A DNA stretch of 64,000 bases from Hemerocallis citrina (Eukaryota > Streptophyta > Magnoliopsida > Asparagales > Asphodelaceae). The stretch's first letter is position 1. Every line of letters begins with the position of its first letter. The notes beneath the pieces are model-generated. The model searched no databases, was not told the DNA's origin, and saw only the letters and a list, made by a program, of their open reading frames with translations. A program made the translations under genes and the position numbers. Of the stretch, positions 48,401 through 59,070 are shown in pieces. The stretch covers positions 46,498,283 through 46,562,282 of the forward strand of contig CM030366.1 of the NCBI GenBank assembly GCA_017893485.1, given 5' to 3'.

Positions 48401-49013
48401 AGCTTCATTCAACAATTCAAGAAGCAAGTTGAAGGACTTAGCAGACCATCCATTTAGACATTTAATCTGAAATAGTCTAAAAATAAATGAAAATTTTGAA
48501 AACTGAGTGCAATCACGATATAAGGGAGTATTTGCATCTTTCAACAACTTATTAAAGGCTTCAAATTCCTTATTAATTTCTTCACCATGCATTTCTTCTG
48601 CCACTCCACCACCAGGAACAAATGTTTCTGCTGACTCATCGCAAACTTGGCTGATTGGATTGTTTGTGTGGATTTGAAAGTTATGAAATCTCATACCATC
48701 TCGCACTAAAGAGTGCATCTCATCGACAACACTTGGCTGACTTGTAAATAAAGATGCGTATTTACGTACAACTATACCATTAGAAACTGACTGAACAGAC
48801 TCTCCAAGACAAAACCAATTTGTATACCCCTGTAAAAGACCATTGCGTCTCAACTACGTCACATGTTCTCAAATCACAATTTGAACACCAAACACATGGA
48901 CACAAAATTAAGTTCAGGTCAGGAGAATTCCTCTTTGCAAAGTTAATAAAATCTTTCACGCCATCCCGATACTCCTTGGATAATCGTGACTTATTAATCC
49001 AACTTTTATCCAT
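45421..49013 (-). pseudogene. Transposase (TNP2 / Transposase_21 type) of outer CACTA
   Basis: ATG 49013 begins MDKSWINKSRLSKEYRDG (Transpos_assoc). The order of blocks matches the inner transposase: Cys-rich CEVCGNSKW (~48250), FRQMSSTYSIWPVALIPYN (~47940-47890), NDFPAYASLSGYSTKG, HPGKNIGENIIETVMGDDR (~47130), HYRWMYPIER (~46570), YGVLTDIIDLDYYVHF (~45660). Frameshifts lie near 48840, 48370 and 47010, several stops are present, and a 56-bp tandem duplication breaks the frame at 47549-47660. The C-terminus after FPSQVQ is missing: the frame ends at 45421, overlapping the ORF2 start. Confidence 0.85.
47549..47660 (-). repeat. 56-bp tandem duplication in outer transposase
   Basis: Two adjacent identical 56-base copies (47549-47604 and 47605-47660) containing CAACATGGACAAGCATAGCA. 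56 is not a multiple of three, so the duplication shifts the frame. The inner transposase has one copy. Confidence 0.95.
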
Positions 49014-49553
49014 TTTTGAAAATATGATTCAATCTGAAAATTAAAATTCATAAATTAAAATGCATATTGCTTTTAGACTCTTTCTTCCAACAAAATATTT
49101 ATACTACAAATTCATAAATATTTACTCTTCTATATATTTTGATAACCTCTGGTGCCAAGTTAGATTTACTATGTTAAAACATCAATGTAATACTTTAACA
49201 GGTTGGAACTGCCAAGAAAGAAAGTGCTAACACATTTTCCTGTGGTTTTTTACAAGTATGCAATCATCTCCTATATCACATAACAAATTTTTCACTTGGA
49301 CCATTATATATTTATTCATCTGTTAAAGCCATAATCAGAGTAAGAGAAAGAAAGAAATACATAAGCAATTTTAGTGTACTTCAGTTAAGAGCTACGGATA
49401 ACAAAATCAGCAATTTCTACAAATCATCTGAGAAGCGAGATTATGTATAAAAGAAATGTCCAGCGTGAAGGAAGAGTGACATTAATAAAATCTTTTAGTG
49501 TAATATTACAAAGTGACGAATCATTAGTTGATGTTTCATAATCAGAGTAAGAG
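49014..49553 (-). other. 5' leader region of outer transposase
   Basis: An acceptor-like TTTTCAG at 49034 precedes the ATG, as in the inner element, suggesting a leader intron running back toward the right end. A 19-base direct repeat, CATAATCAGAGTAAGAGAA, occurs at 49330 and 49537, the second copy directly at the start of the COP1 fragment. Confidence 0.5.
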
Positions 49554-50812
49554 AACAATGAGCTTGCATCTGCATCCACTGACAGTACATTGCGCTTATG
49601 GGATGTCAAGGATAACTGCCAGGTACAATTATGTGTTCCTAGTTAACATAACAAGGCCAACTATTTCTTAATCAATTCAGCAAGAATGTGTTATTTGGTC
49701 AAACAGACAGTGCTGGGCATTCACAATTTGTGGTCTGGGGACATGGTCCTTTATATTGCTTAATGGAGAAGTAAAAATTTTAGGTAATGGATGTGTAGTT
49801 GTTACAGTTTTAGGTACATTTGATGTTAAATAGCCTATTCGTATCCTATGCATGTTATCTAACTTTTACATTGAGGTCAAAATTCTATTATTTCAATATG
49901 AAGATGTGATACCTTTTTATCAAATAAAAGATTCTTGGAAAACATAAGTGTTCATGTGTGTTTAGTTAATGCAACATGTGGAACCATGGTTAGGAGATGA
50001 GGGGTGAGATATATAACTAATAAAAGAATATGTACAAGAGATGGAAGTGCATATTTATGTATGCTGAACAATAATATAACACTGAAGAAGTCTAAACAGT
50101 GGTAAAACTCTAATTGATGCATGTTTATTCTGATAGCTATAATGTAACAAGTAATTTCTTCATGAGCAAAATTAACATATATATTCTAGAAACTAGTATT
50201 ATACTGGAGCTATTTACAGTTATTTTGATCTCTTGCTACATTTATTTCTCTTTCTATATTTTGAACCTAAAATTTTAATGTGTGAGAGACTTTGCCTTCT
50301 GGTTCTGGTTCCTAAATATTTTCAGCTGTTGTGATGTTAATAGCTGAACATATGCCACATCTGTGCCACACTTTTGGGTTACAATTTTACATAAATTACT
50401 CTGATTTCTCGTATTCTTTTTTGACCAAACTGATTTCTCTTATTTATTTTGCTAACTATAAGTATTTTCATCAGGTGAGGACCTTCAAAGGTCACACGAA
50501 CGAGAACTTTGTCGGTCTTATGGTCAATAACGAGTATATTGCTTCTGGGAGTGAAACAAATGAAGTTTTTGTGTATCACAAGGTAAAAATTTCAACTCTT
50601 CAACATCATTTAACCCCTGGCTGATCTGTTTGGATCATTTTTCAACACACACACACACGCACGCACACGCACACGCACACACACAAACAACTGTTTTACC
50701 CCATTTGATAAACTCAACGTCGGTGCTGATTGTAGGCTATACTAAACCTGCAGCTTGGCATAGATATGGTTCTTCCTATATGGATGACACTGAAGACGAA
50801 TCTAGATCGTAA
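49554..50812 (+). pseudogene. COP1: Captured COP1 gene fragment (WD40 region), three exons
   Basis: COP1 is a nuclear RING-WD40 E3 ubiquitin ligase subunit repressing light responses. Three plus-strand exons match its C-terminal WD40 domain. Exon 1 (49554-49622): ELASASTDSTLRLWDVKD, then GT. Exon 2 (50475-50582): after [19 protein letters not shown] through [12 protein letters not shown], then GT; 36 codons, one Lys shorter than the usual HTNEKNFVGL. Exon 3 (50736-50812): PAAWHRYGSSYMDDTEDE, one base out of phase, ending in TAA where COP1 continues. Introns of 852 and 153 bp are retained, so capture was from genomic DNA. RING, coiled coil and most WD40 repeats are absent. It lies upstream of and antisense to the CACTA transposase gene. 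Confidence 0.88.
50644..50688 (+). repeat. (CA)n microsatellite in COP1-fragment intron
   Basis: Interrupted CA repeat with CG steps, inside the second intron of the captured fragment. Confidence 0.9.
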
Positions 50813-51660
50813 AGGGATTTCTATATGTCTATCATATATATATACATCTATATACTTTGCTAAAAAGGTTTATCTATATCAGATAGATACACATATGGGT
50901 ATTTCATATCAGATAGATACACATATGTGTATCAGATAGATACACATATGGATACTTCACTAAAAAAATTTTGCTATTTCAAGCCTCGACCATAAAATCA
51001 ATCTTATAAGAATTTTTACTGAAGTATAAATTTTGAAAAGCTCAACCTGCACATGAAAATAAGGAAGAATTCTTCTTCGAACCTGATTTTCCTCTCAAGT
51101 TTCATTATGTGTGATTGTTAAATTCAAACACAAGTTATTTTATCATCTTAGTTTATGTATACAACAAACCCAATTGAAAATAATCACGAAATTCACAAAA
51201 CTTCATTTGGCCGTGAGGAGGAAAAACATGTATAGTGCAATCTATGTTCAAATCATGAACAATAATGAAACTGAGGACATCTAGAAGAATTCATACCACA
51301 AACCACTCAACAATAGTTGAAGTGCACTAGCAATGGCAAGGGTGGCAGCGATGGATAAGGGCAGTTGAAGGAGGTGTGGCGAGGAGCAGTGAAGGAGGAG
51401 CGGCGAGGGTGGTGCGGCACGAGGGTGGTGAGGCGGTGCATGGTGAGGGGAGAGACAGTCATGGTTGGGTCATCAGTGGTTAGGGGAGAGAGCGGTGAGG
51501 GAAGAGAGAGGATTTAGGAAGTAGAGCGGCAATTATTTGGGAAGTAGGGCGGCGACCGAGCGAGATTATTGGGAATTAGAGCAGCGAACGAGGGTTTAGG
51601 TTAAAAAAATTGGGGGAAATAAAAAAGGGGGGAGGGGGTTTAGAGCGGGGTAAATTCCAG
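50813..51660 (-). promoter_or_regulatory. Upstream region of outer CACTA genes with G-rich block
   Basis: 50815-50960 holds three short tandem copies of CAGATAGATACACATATG. 51300-51660 is a G-rich, CpG-containing block (GTGGCGAGGAGCAGTGAAGG and similar) just inside the right subterminal repeats, the same place as the CpG-rich block of the inner CACTA. It may hold the promoter and first exon of the transposase transcript; no TATA box is clear. Confidence 0.4.
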
Positions 51661-51679
51661 AACATTATTTACCCTACCC

Positions 51680-51909
51680 TACAACGGTGTGTTTACATAA
51701 CCGCCGCGATAAGTGTTAAAAAAATAGCGACTGTGCGAAGTAGAGGTCTGTCCCGGCGTTTATATTAAAAATGCTGCTACTGCTTGAGCCTATAGCGGCG
51801 TTGTTGTCCATTGCCATTAAATAAAGTGTGTTTTTTATAAAATAAAATTATTCTATACCTATAGCGGCATGTTGTTGAAATGCCAGGAAAGATATGCATG
51901 TTTGTAGTG
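51680..51909 (+). repeat. Right subterminal repeats of outer CACTA
   Basis: Copies of CCTATAGCGGC, AACCGCCGCGATAAG and CCCGGCGTTTATA, related to the left end, closing with TGTTTGTAGTG. Confidence 0.8.
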
Positions 51910-51912
51910 TTA

Positions 51913-52285
51913 GAGTTATCTCTAGCCTCATGTTTTACAGGTAGGTACCTATAGCTTGGGATTTGGATGCATGTGGCAGAATGATAATGTGGCTTATGTA
52001 ATTTATGAAAGAATGTGTTGTAAAATAAAGAATTGTAATTCAAGGTGTTTAATTTTCTGCTGTGCTTTGTAAAGAATTGGTGTAATGCAGGTTGAAAAAT
52101 TTATCTGTGTTTGGCTATGTTTACTATTACTACTGTTGGTATGTGTTGATTATGACTTTATTCTTTTTATTTTATTTATGTTGCATTTCTTTTGATGTCA
52201 CTCATATCGTTATGGCTGACCCCTGTAGTTTTGGGGGTTAGGATTATCTCTAGCCTCATGTTTTACAGGTAGGTACCAATAACTA
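51913..52285 (+). repeat. Family B LTR copy 1, right part, rearranged
   Basis: 51913-52130 equals 57523-57745 of LTR copy 2. It then jumps back: 52132-52276 repeats the segment equal to 57410-57555, and stops at AGGTACC, where pol sequence begins. The real LTR end and the primer-binding site are missing. Confidence 0.85.
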
Positions 52286-54288
52286 GGAAGAATGTGGCAT
52301 TCACTTGGACTGATAAGTGTGAGGCGAGTTTCCTTGAGCTAAAGGAGAGGTTGACGACTACACCTATCTTAGCTTTGCCACAAGCTGAGAAGGATTATGA
52401 TATCTTCAGTGATGCGTCTCTCAGAGGTTTGGGGTGCGTCTTGATGCAAGAAGGGAAGGTTATTGCATATGGTTCGAGGCAGTTGCGTCCGCATGAGAAA
52501 AGTTATCTGACGCATGATCTGGAATTGGAAGCTATTATCTTTGCCTTGAAGCAGTGGAGGCATTATGTATATGAAGAGAAGGTCAACATGTACACCGACC
52601 ACAAGAGCCTGAAGTATATTTATCAGCAGAAAGATCTGAATCTTTGACAGAGAAGGTGGTTGGAAGTGTTGAAAGACATTCATCCTGAGATCAAGTATCA
52701 TCCAAGTAAGGCAAATGTGGTGGCCGATGGGCTTAGTCAAAAGAGTAGTTTGTCGAGTTTGATCACTACTTAGAGAGAGTTGGCAGCAGAGTTTGATCAG
52801 GCAGGTATCGAGGTGGTATTGCAGGGGTTGGGAGCATCTTTGGCTCAGTTGAGGCTGTAACCTTCTTTAAGGGAGCAGATTATGGAGGGTCAAAAATTAG
52901 ATGTATAGATTCAGAGGATGTTGCAGCAGGTTTCTAAAGGCAAGTTATCAGAGTTCCGTGTCCATGATGGAATTCTATGGATGAGTGAGAGGTTGTGTGT
53001 TCCGGAGAATGCAGATTCGAGAGAGAGTATCTTGCAGGAGGCACACAGTACTTTGTTGTCAGTACATCCTGGAGGCACAAAGTTGTACACGGACATCAAA
53101 CTGCACTTTTGGTGGTCCGGTATGAAGAGGGAAGTGGCAGACTTTGTGGCAAGGTGTCTGACTTGCCAGCAGATCAAAGCAGAGAATCAGAGGCCTAGAG
53201 GATCGTTACACCCTTTGCCTATTCCGGAATGGAAGTGGGAAAATATCCGCATGTATTTCATCACAGGGTTGCTGAGGAGTCCGAAAGGCAATGACTCAAT
53301 TTTGGTTATTGTGGACCGTTTGACTAAGTCAGCTCACTTTCTGTCCATGAAGATTACTTGGTCGTTGGAGAAATTGGCAGAGCTGTATATTGATGAGATT
53401 GTGAGACTTCATGGAGTTCCTGTGTCATTGTTTCCGACAGGGATGCAATGTTCACATCGAGGTTTTGGAAGGGTTTGCAAGCAGCTTTGGGTACCAGAAC
53501 CGATTTCAGTACTACCTTCTGTCAGCAGACCGATGGTCAGACTGAAAGGGTGAATCGGGTATTGAAGGATGTGCCGAGGGCGTGTGTTATGAATTTTGGG
53601 GGTAGTTGGGAGAGGTACTTGGCATTGGTTTAGTTTGCTTATAACAAAAATTACCATACGAGTATTGGGATGACACCATATAAAGCTCTGTACGGGAGGA
53701 AATGCAGAACACCTGTTTGTTGGTATGAAGTTGGTGAGAGGCAAATGTTTAGGCCCAAGATTGTGCAGCAGACATCGGAGAAGATCGAGCTGATTCGTAA
53801 GAGGTTGGTCGAGGCTCAAAGTTGGCTGAAGAGTTACGCAGACACTCGACGAAGGGACTTGGAGTTTGAGGTTAGAGATATAGTTTTCTCAAGGGGTCCC
53901 GACTAAAGGAGTGATCAGGTTTGAAAAGGGAGGCAAGTTGGCGCCAAAGTATATTGGGCCATATAGGTTTTTGAGGTGGATTGGTAAAATAGCATATATG
54001 TTGGAACTACCGGAGGAATTGGCACAGGTGCGTGATGTGTTCCATGCGTCGATGTTGAGGAAATATGTGCTGGATCAGAGTCATCAGTTGGCGGAAGTGT
54101 CTGAAGGTCTACAGTTAAACTTGAGTTACAACGAGCAGCCTATAGAGATTGTTGATCGTAGGGAGAAGGTGTTGAGGAATAAGGTGATACCTATAGTCAA
54201 GGTATTGTGAAGGAACCAGCAGTTTGAGGAAGCTACTTGGCAGCCGGAGAATCGCATGTGGAAGGATTTTACTGAGCTCTTTGTATGA
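52286..54288 (+). pseudogene. pol: Truncated pol of family B element: RNase H, integrase, chromodomain-like tail
   Basis: Begins inside pol just upstream of RNase H ([28 protein letters not shown]; to ~52740). Integrase follows, with zinc-finger Cys CLTCQQIK (~53160), WKWENI and [12 protein letters not shown], an integrase core to ~53720, a GPYRF module (~53960), and a VEIVDRREKVLRNK tail ending at TGA 54286. Stops occur at about 52646, 52771, 52858, 52903, 53631 and 54208, plus frame changes near 53440 and 53890. Gag, protease and RT are absent, so it is dead. Confidence 0.88.
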
Positions 54289-54427
54289 TTGTATTCTTTT
54301 GGTTAAATTGTATTCTTTAGTATGACTGTATTCTTTAAGCGATATTTTCATTTATGTGATTGCATTTTCTTTTTGCTTATATCGTTTGGTCCATATTAGT
54401 AGTAGTTCTGAGGACAGAACTATTCTA

Positions 54428-54439
54428 AAGAGGGGGTGA
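54428..54439 (+). other. Polypurine tract before family B LTR copy 2
   Basis: AAGAGGGGGTGA immediately before TGTAACACC, the expected plus-strand primer of a 3' LTR. Confidence 0.75.
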
Positions 54440-57400
54440 TGTAACACCGTAGATTTTTAAATAATGTTTTTGAGATTAATAAATGAATTTAAATGATTTT
54501 TGGTGATTTAATAATTTTTTTTAAAATTGTCTTTTTACACGTGCAAAACACGTGCAAATATTTTCTTGGGAAGTTCAAAGTTAGAAATTATTTTTGGGAA
54601 CCAAATATTTATTAGTAGGTATTATTTATGAATTTTCTGGATTTTTCTGAAATTTATTTGGCATATTTGCAAAATTACAAAAAGAGGTGCTATTGTGCAA
54701 AATTACCACTTAGAGTAAAAACTCTAGAATTTTGTTTTTCTGGGATGAGCGTGATGGCTAGCCAATTCAGAGTTAAAGAGTTTACTTTTTATTCTAGTAG
54801 ATTTGGTTTATTTCGCAAATTTGTTAAAGAGTAGTCTTTTTGCAAAATTGCTACTTAGAGGCCAAAATCACAAAACTTATTTTCTGGGTGTGAAAACAAT
54901 GCCGGCCAGATCGTGGTAATTATTTATTATTTTAAATCTAAATTGAATTGGTTAATGTAATTTCCTAGTATAAGGATTTATATATGTAAAGATATATTCT
55001 AAAGGAATATTTTACAAAATCTTCTCAAAACCCTAATACCCTTAATTTCAGCCTATTGAAAAAGAGATAGCAGTCGTCTCTTTGCAACACAAAACAAAAG
55101 GGTTTTTTTTATTATTAATTTCTTGGAGTTTCGAAGCGAGGATCTTGGATTTCTTGCGAAAGGAATGATTTTTCTTATTCTCTTTCTTATTTCGGTTGAT
55201 TCTTCAATAAGGTGAGTGACATAAGCTTGCTTTCTTACTGTTCTATGCATATTGTATGTGATGATTTGTATATTAGAATGCATGAGAGATGATGGTATGA
55301 TGATATAATGAATTAGTGATAGATGGATGAATCAAGATTGAACTTTTCATGAAAACTATGCTATTCATAATTTAAAATTCTATATAGATGACTTGAGAAT
55401 GTTAAGAACTTAGTAGGAAACATGGGTATGTTATTTTCTTTCATATTCTTATGATGTATATTCTATATAGATGATTTGATTGAGTACAATGAGTTGTATG
55501 TTGTATATTGCATAAAACAAATAAAAGTTTAGTCTTTACTGTATATGCATTTGGGCATGATCTGTTTTGGTATTTTGATGAAAAGAACTTGACTACTACA
55601 TGTTGTAATTGCATATAATCATGGGCAAACTAATGTAACTAATTGTAGATGTGTATAACACTGTTGCAAAGGGGTTCTTGGATCGAAAAGAGAAAGTTTT
55701 GAGGGTTCAAGTTGTTTCTTTTATTTCGGGTCTGATGCTTGTAGGCCAAAATCGATTTTTCTGTTTTTATGCAGTTTTCGATTAGGATCTTGGTTTGTTT
55801 TGATACTGAGATAGAATTGAAATATTATACTACTCATATTTGATGGATTCGATGAAGCTACCGATACTTGAACACATATATAGACATATATATTCATTTT
55901 ATCTGTTTTTAAGAAGTTTCGTCAAAAAATTGATCTTTATGAACTTGATGGGATTTTGATTTGTTTTGTAAACTCCAGTATGTTAGGAAAGTTGTATTTG
56001 ATCATCTCAGGGTTTTAAAATTTACAATTCATGTTTTAAAAGAGTATAATCATGTATCAGTCGGAAAAGTGCACAATTTTGAAACTAGTCGAGTAGCAGC
56101 TAACGGTCGACCGGCCCCATTTTGAACTAAGATGTGCGGTAAGCCGTCATTTGAAAAAATGGATTTTCTGGGCTTGTGCAGTCGATCGTCGTTCTATTGA
56201 ACTGTTTTCGACAGTCGATTGTCACCTGTTGTTTTTGATGATTTGTTGAGTTTTCTTGCTGATTTCTTGAATGATTATTTCTTTACAGTTATGGATTATT
56301 GATCTACTGTTTTAGATGAAATTTTTGATGCAAATTACTATCAATTACAGAGAGTTATATCTCTATTATAATGGAGTTTAACTTGCATTTCTATGACTTT
56401 ATAAAGTGAAATATATACAGTTTTTGAAGGAATTGATGTTTCATGATATTCAATCACTTCAAAATACGAAACTCAGTTATTTTGTGGATCTGATACTTTA
56501 TTTCAGTTCTAGAAATTTGTGAAGTATCTGGATAAATAGGGATTTGTTTGATTAAAGAAGTTTTCTTAACAAAAACGTTTTGATGATGGAATTAAGAGTT
56601 TATTGAAAGATTTTGTGTTGATATTTGAATTGTGAGTCTCTAAGGGTTGAGTGGGATTCCTGTAAACCGGCAAATGAGATTTTGTGAATTTTTGACCAGT
56701 TGGGTCTTGGGATTGTTTTGGATGGAATTAAGTCCAGCTGGATACACTAACTCTATAGAGGGGGAGGTTTGTGTTTTAATAATAATCAACCTAAGGACTG
56801 ACACTAGTGGAGATGTGATGGAATTTGGGAAACGTAAGTATATGCTCTAGGGGTCTAGTCTAACGGATGCATTTCAGGACTGTGTGTTATTTGTCCCGAG
56901 AGGACAGTTGGTATGTTCGCGTATCGAGGGTCGGCAAGCCTATTCACGGAACATACGCTGCATTCGCGTGTCGAGGGTCAGCGGGCCTATTCACGAGATG
57001 TACTGTGTATCTGCACTTCGAGGGTCAGCAGGCCTATTCGTGGGGTACACGGTACGGAGGTGATTCTTCGGTTTTTGAGCTATGCTTACATTATGCTTGC
57101 GCTTCGAGGGTTGTCAGGCCCATTCGCAGAGTATTCTGGATCTTGTTTCAATCACCCTAGTAGGATTAGTTGCATAACGAGGGATTCAACACTATAAAGT
57201 GGAGAACGATAAGGACTTGCACCGGACCTATGTAGTATGGAATGCATAGAATCCGACAAGTATGCATTAGAGAGTCATCATATTGCATTTGTATTTTCTT
57301 GACTTGGTTTTATGAATATTTTTTTTCTGTTTCCTACACTTGACACTTAGTCTAGTTTCACTAAATGTCTTCATGATTTATTTGTTGTTATTTCATATTC

Positions 57401-57806
57401 CATTCGTTACTACTGTTGGTATATGTTGATTATGACTTTATTCTTTATGTTTTATTTATGTTGCATTTCTTTTGATGTCACTCACACCGTTATGGCTGAC
57501 CACTATAGTTTTGGGGGTTAAGGTTAACTCTAGCCTCATGTTTTACATGTAGGTACCTATAGCTTGGGATTTGGATGCATGTGGCAGAATGATAATGTGG
57601 CTTATGCAATTTGTAAAAGAATGTGTTGTAAAAGAAATAATTGTAATTCAAGGTATTTAATTTTTCGTTATGCTTCTAAAGAATTGGTGTAAGGAAGGTC
57701 GAAAAATTTATCTGTGTTTGGCTATGTTTACTATTACATTGAGGTAGATGCTGAGAATTATGCCACGTATTTTTGAGATATTTTATTGGAAATTCAGGGC
57801 GCTATA
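54440..57806 (+). repeat. Family B LTR copy 2, shared by two internal regions
   Basis: Starts TGTAACACCG after a polypurine tract and ends at about GGGCGCTATA before a degenerate primer-binding site, so it acts as 3' LTR for the region to its left and 5' LTR for the region to its right. 3.37 kb. The leader shows a consensus splice donor AAG/GTGAGT at 55212, conserved in all three LTRs. Confidence 0.85.
56910..57130 (+). repeat. GC-rich tandem module in LTR copy 2
   Basis: Equivalent of 3976-4200, four degenerate units around TCGAGGGTCGGCAAGCC, aligned unit by unit with LTR copy 1. Confidence 0.8.
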
Positions 57807-57822
57807 GAGACAGAGGTTTTCA
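57807..57822 (+). other. Degenerate primer-binding site
   Basis: GAGACAGAGGTTTTC keeps only the CAGAG part of TGGTATCAGAG but sits exactly after the LTR end. Confidence 0.45.
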
Positions 57823-58034
57823 ATAATAATGATAAACATGATATAAGAATAAACCTAGGTGGATATTAGAGTGTGAGTACCTAGGTGTGGACATTAGAGT
57901 GTGAGTATCATATAGAATTGAAACAAGATGTTATGGTTTGGGGTATGAATTAGGTTTTGCCATGGGGTATTGATGTGAATATGAATTGTGTTGTGATGCA
58001 CTAACTTTTCCCTCATTTGGCAGTATTTAGTATA

Positions 58035-59070
58035 ATGGCAGGACCCAGGACCAGAAATGGTGGAAACTGTGATGGGGCTGAGGGTTCCCATGGGACTGGA
58101 CATAATCTTGAGACTGAAATTGTAAGGTGTATCTGACCTTGAACACATTCATGGCAGCCAACATGGCATAGAATCAGAATCAGAATCAAGGGGCTAGACC
58201 AGTGCTTGTTAATGCTGATCCAATTAAGCAGGTCGAGTCCTTCAAGTGGATGAAGTTGCCTATTTTTTAGGGGCACTCCGATCCAAATGAGGCTGATGAT
58301 TGGGTTAGATAGGTGGAGATGGTCTTCGAAGTTTTGGAAACCCCAGCAGCCAATAAGGTGAAATTGCCAACAATGCAGTTAGAGAAGGATGTTGGCATCT
58401 GGTGGCAGTCAGTGAAGAAGACTTTTGGGGATCAACAGGTGACTTAGGAGGCTTTTCTAGAGGAGTTCAGGGATCATTTCTTTCCACTGGATATTTAGGA
58501 GAAGAAGGCAACGAAATTCTAGAATCTGCAACAAGGCAGCATGTCAGTGCACGAATATGAGACTAAATTTGCCCAGCTATCAAGGTATACACCGGAGCTG
58601 ATTGTTGATGAAGTGAAGAAGGCCAAGAAATTCGAGCAGGGCTTGAGGCCGAATTTGAGGTCGCGGATGATACTGTTGAGCATCAGAAGGTTTGATAAGC
58701 TGGTCTGGAGAGTAGCAATGAAAGAAAAAGATATGGAGCAGTTCCAGAAGAGGCAGGAGACCTAGAACAAGAATAAGAGGCCAGCAGCAAGTCAGAGCGG
58801 GAAGAAGTTCCCAGTGAAGCGGAGTAGGTTCAGTAGGCCAGACCAAAAGGCACCCGCAATTCAAGGCGTGACTTGTTTCAACTGTGGAGAAGCACATTAT
58901 CAGTCAGCATGCACCAAGCCACTTAAGGCGCGGGCTTGTTATCAGTGTGGTCATGAAAGGCATATCAGACCGAACTGAAGAGGGAAGGTGCAGGCGGAGG
59001 CAAATTTCAGAGGCAGGGGCGAGTGTTCGCATTAACTGAGGAGGATGCAGGTAACTTAGAGGATGTGATC
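58035..59070 (+). pseudogene. gag: gag of second family B element
   Basis: ATG 58035. A gag region including AFLEEFRDHFFP-like and SVHEYETKFAQLSRY blocks is broken by TAG/TGA codons at about 58131, 58271, 58308, 58446, 58497 and later. Two zinc knuckles follow: CFNCGEAHYQSAC (58874, one residue short between Cys and His) and CYQCGHERHIRPN with the last Cys codon changed to TGA (58978). Two knuckles here contrast with one in the family C gag. Confidence 0.8.

Larger units (their letters stand above)
4588..51909 (-). mobile_element. Outer CACTA (En/Spm) transposon, 47.3 kb with nested insertions
   Basis: The left end reads CACTACAAAACGCACAGG and the right end is the inverted complement CACTACAAACATGC. 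The element is flanked by the 3-bp target duplication TTA (4585-4587 and 51910-51912), and the LTR sequence on both sides joins without a gap. Genes run right to left: transposase pseudogene 49013-45421, then ORF2 from 45428 down to 5292. It contains a Ty3/gypsy element, a solo LTR and a second CACTA; subtracting these leaves about 12.5 kb, a normal size for an autonomous CACTA. It also carries a COP1 gene fragment. Confidence 0.92.
1589..57806 (+). mobile_element. Ty3/gypsy element of family B, internally deleted and split by the outer CACTA
   Basis: The 5' LTR is 1589-4587 plus 51913-52285, interrupted by the CACTA insertion. The internal part (52286-54439) keeps only RNase H, integrase and the C-terminal chromodomain-like region; gag, protease and reverse transcriptase are missing. 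The 3' LTR is 54440-57806 and is shared with the next element. Without the CACTA the element is about 8.9 kb. The 5' LTR start has mutated (TTTAACACC instead of TGTAACACC). Confidence 0.7.

Noticed and set aside
49554..50812. Intact host COP1 gene lying in the region
   Set aside because: Only three exons of the WD40 domain are present, the last is out of phase and ends early, and the segment lies inside the CACTA borders.
52286..52300. Independent LTR insertion border at the start of the truncated pol
   Set aside because: No target duplication or LTR terminus is present at the join; the left text stops inside the LTR and the right starts inside pol, which indicates deletion.
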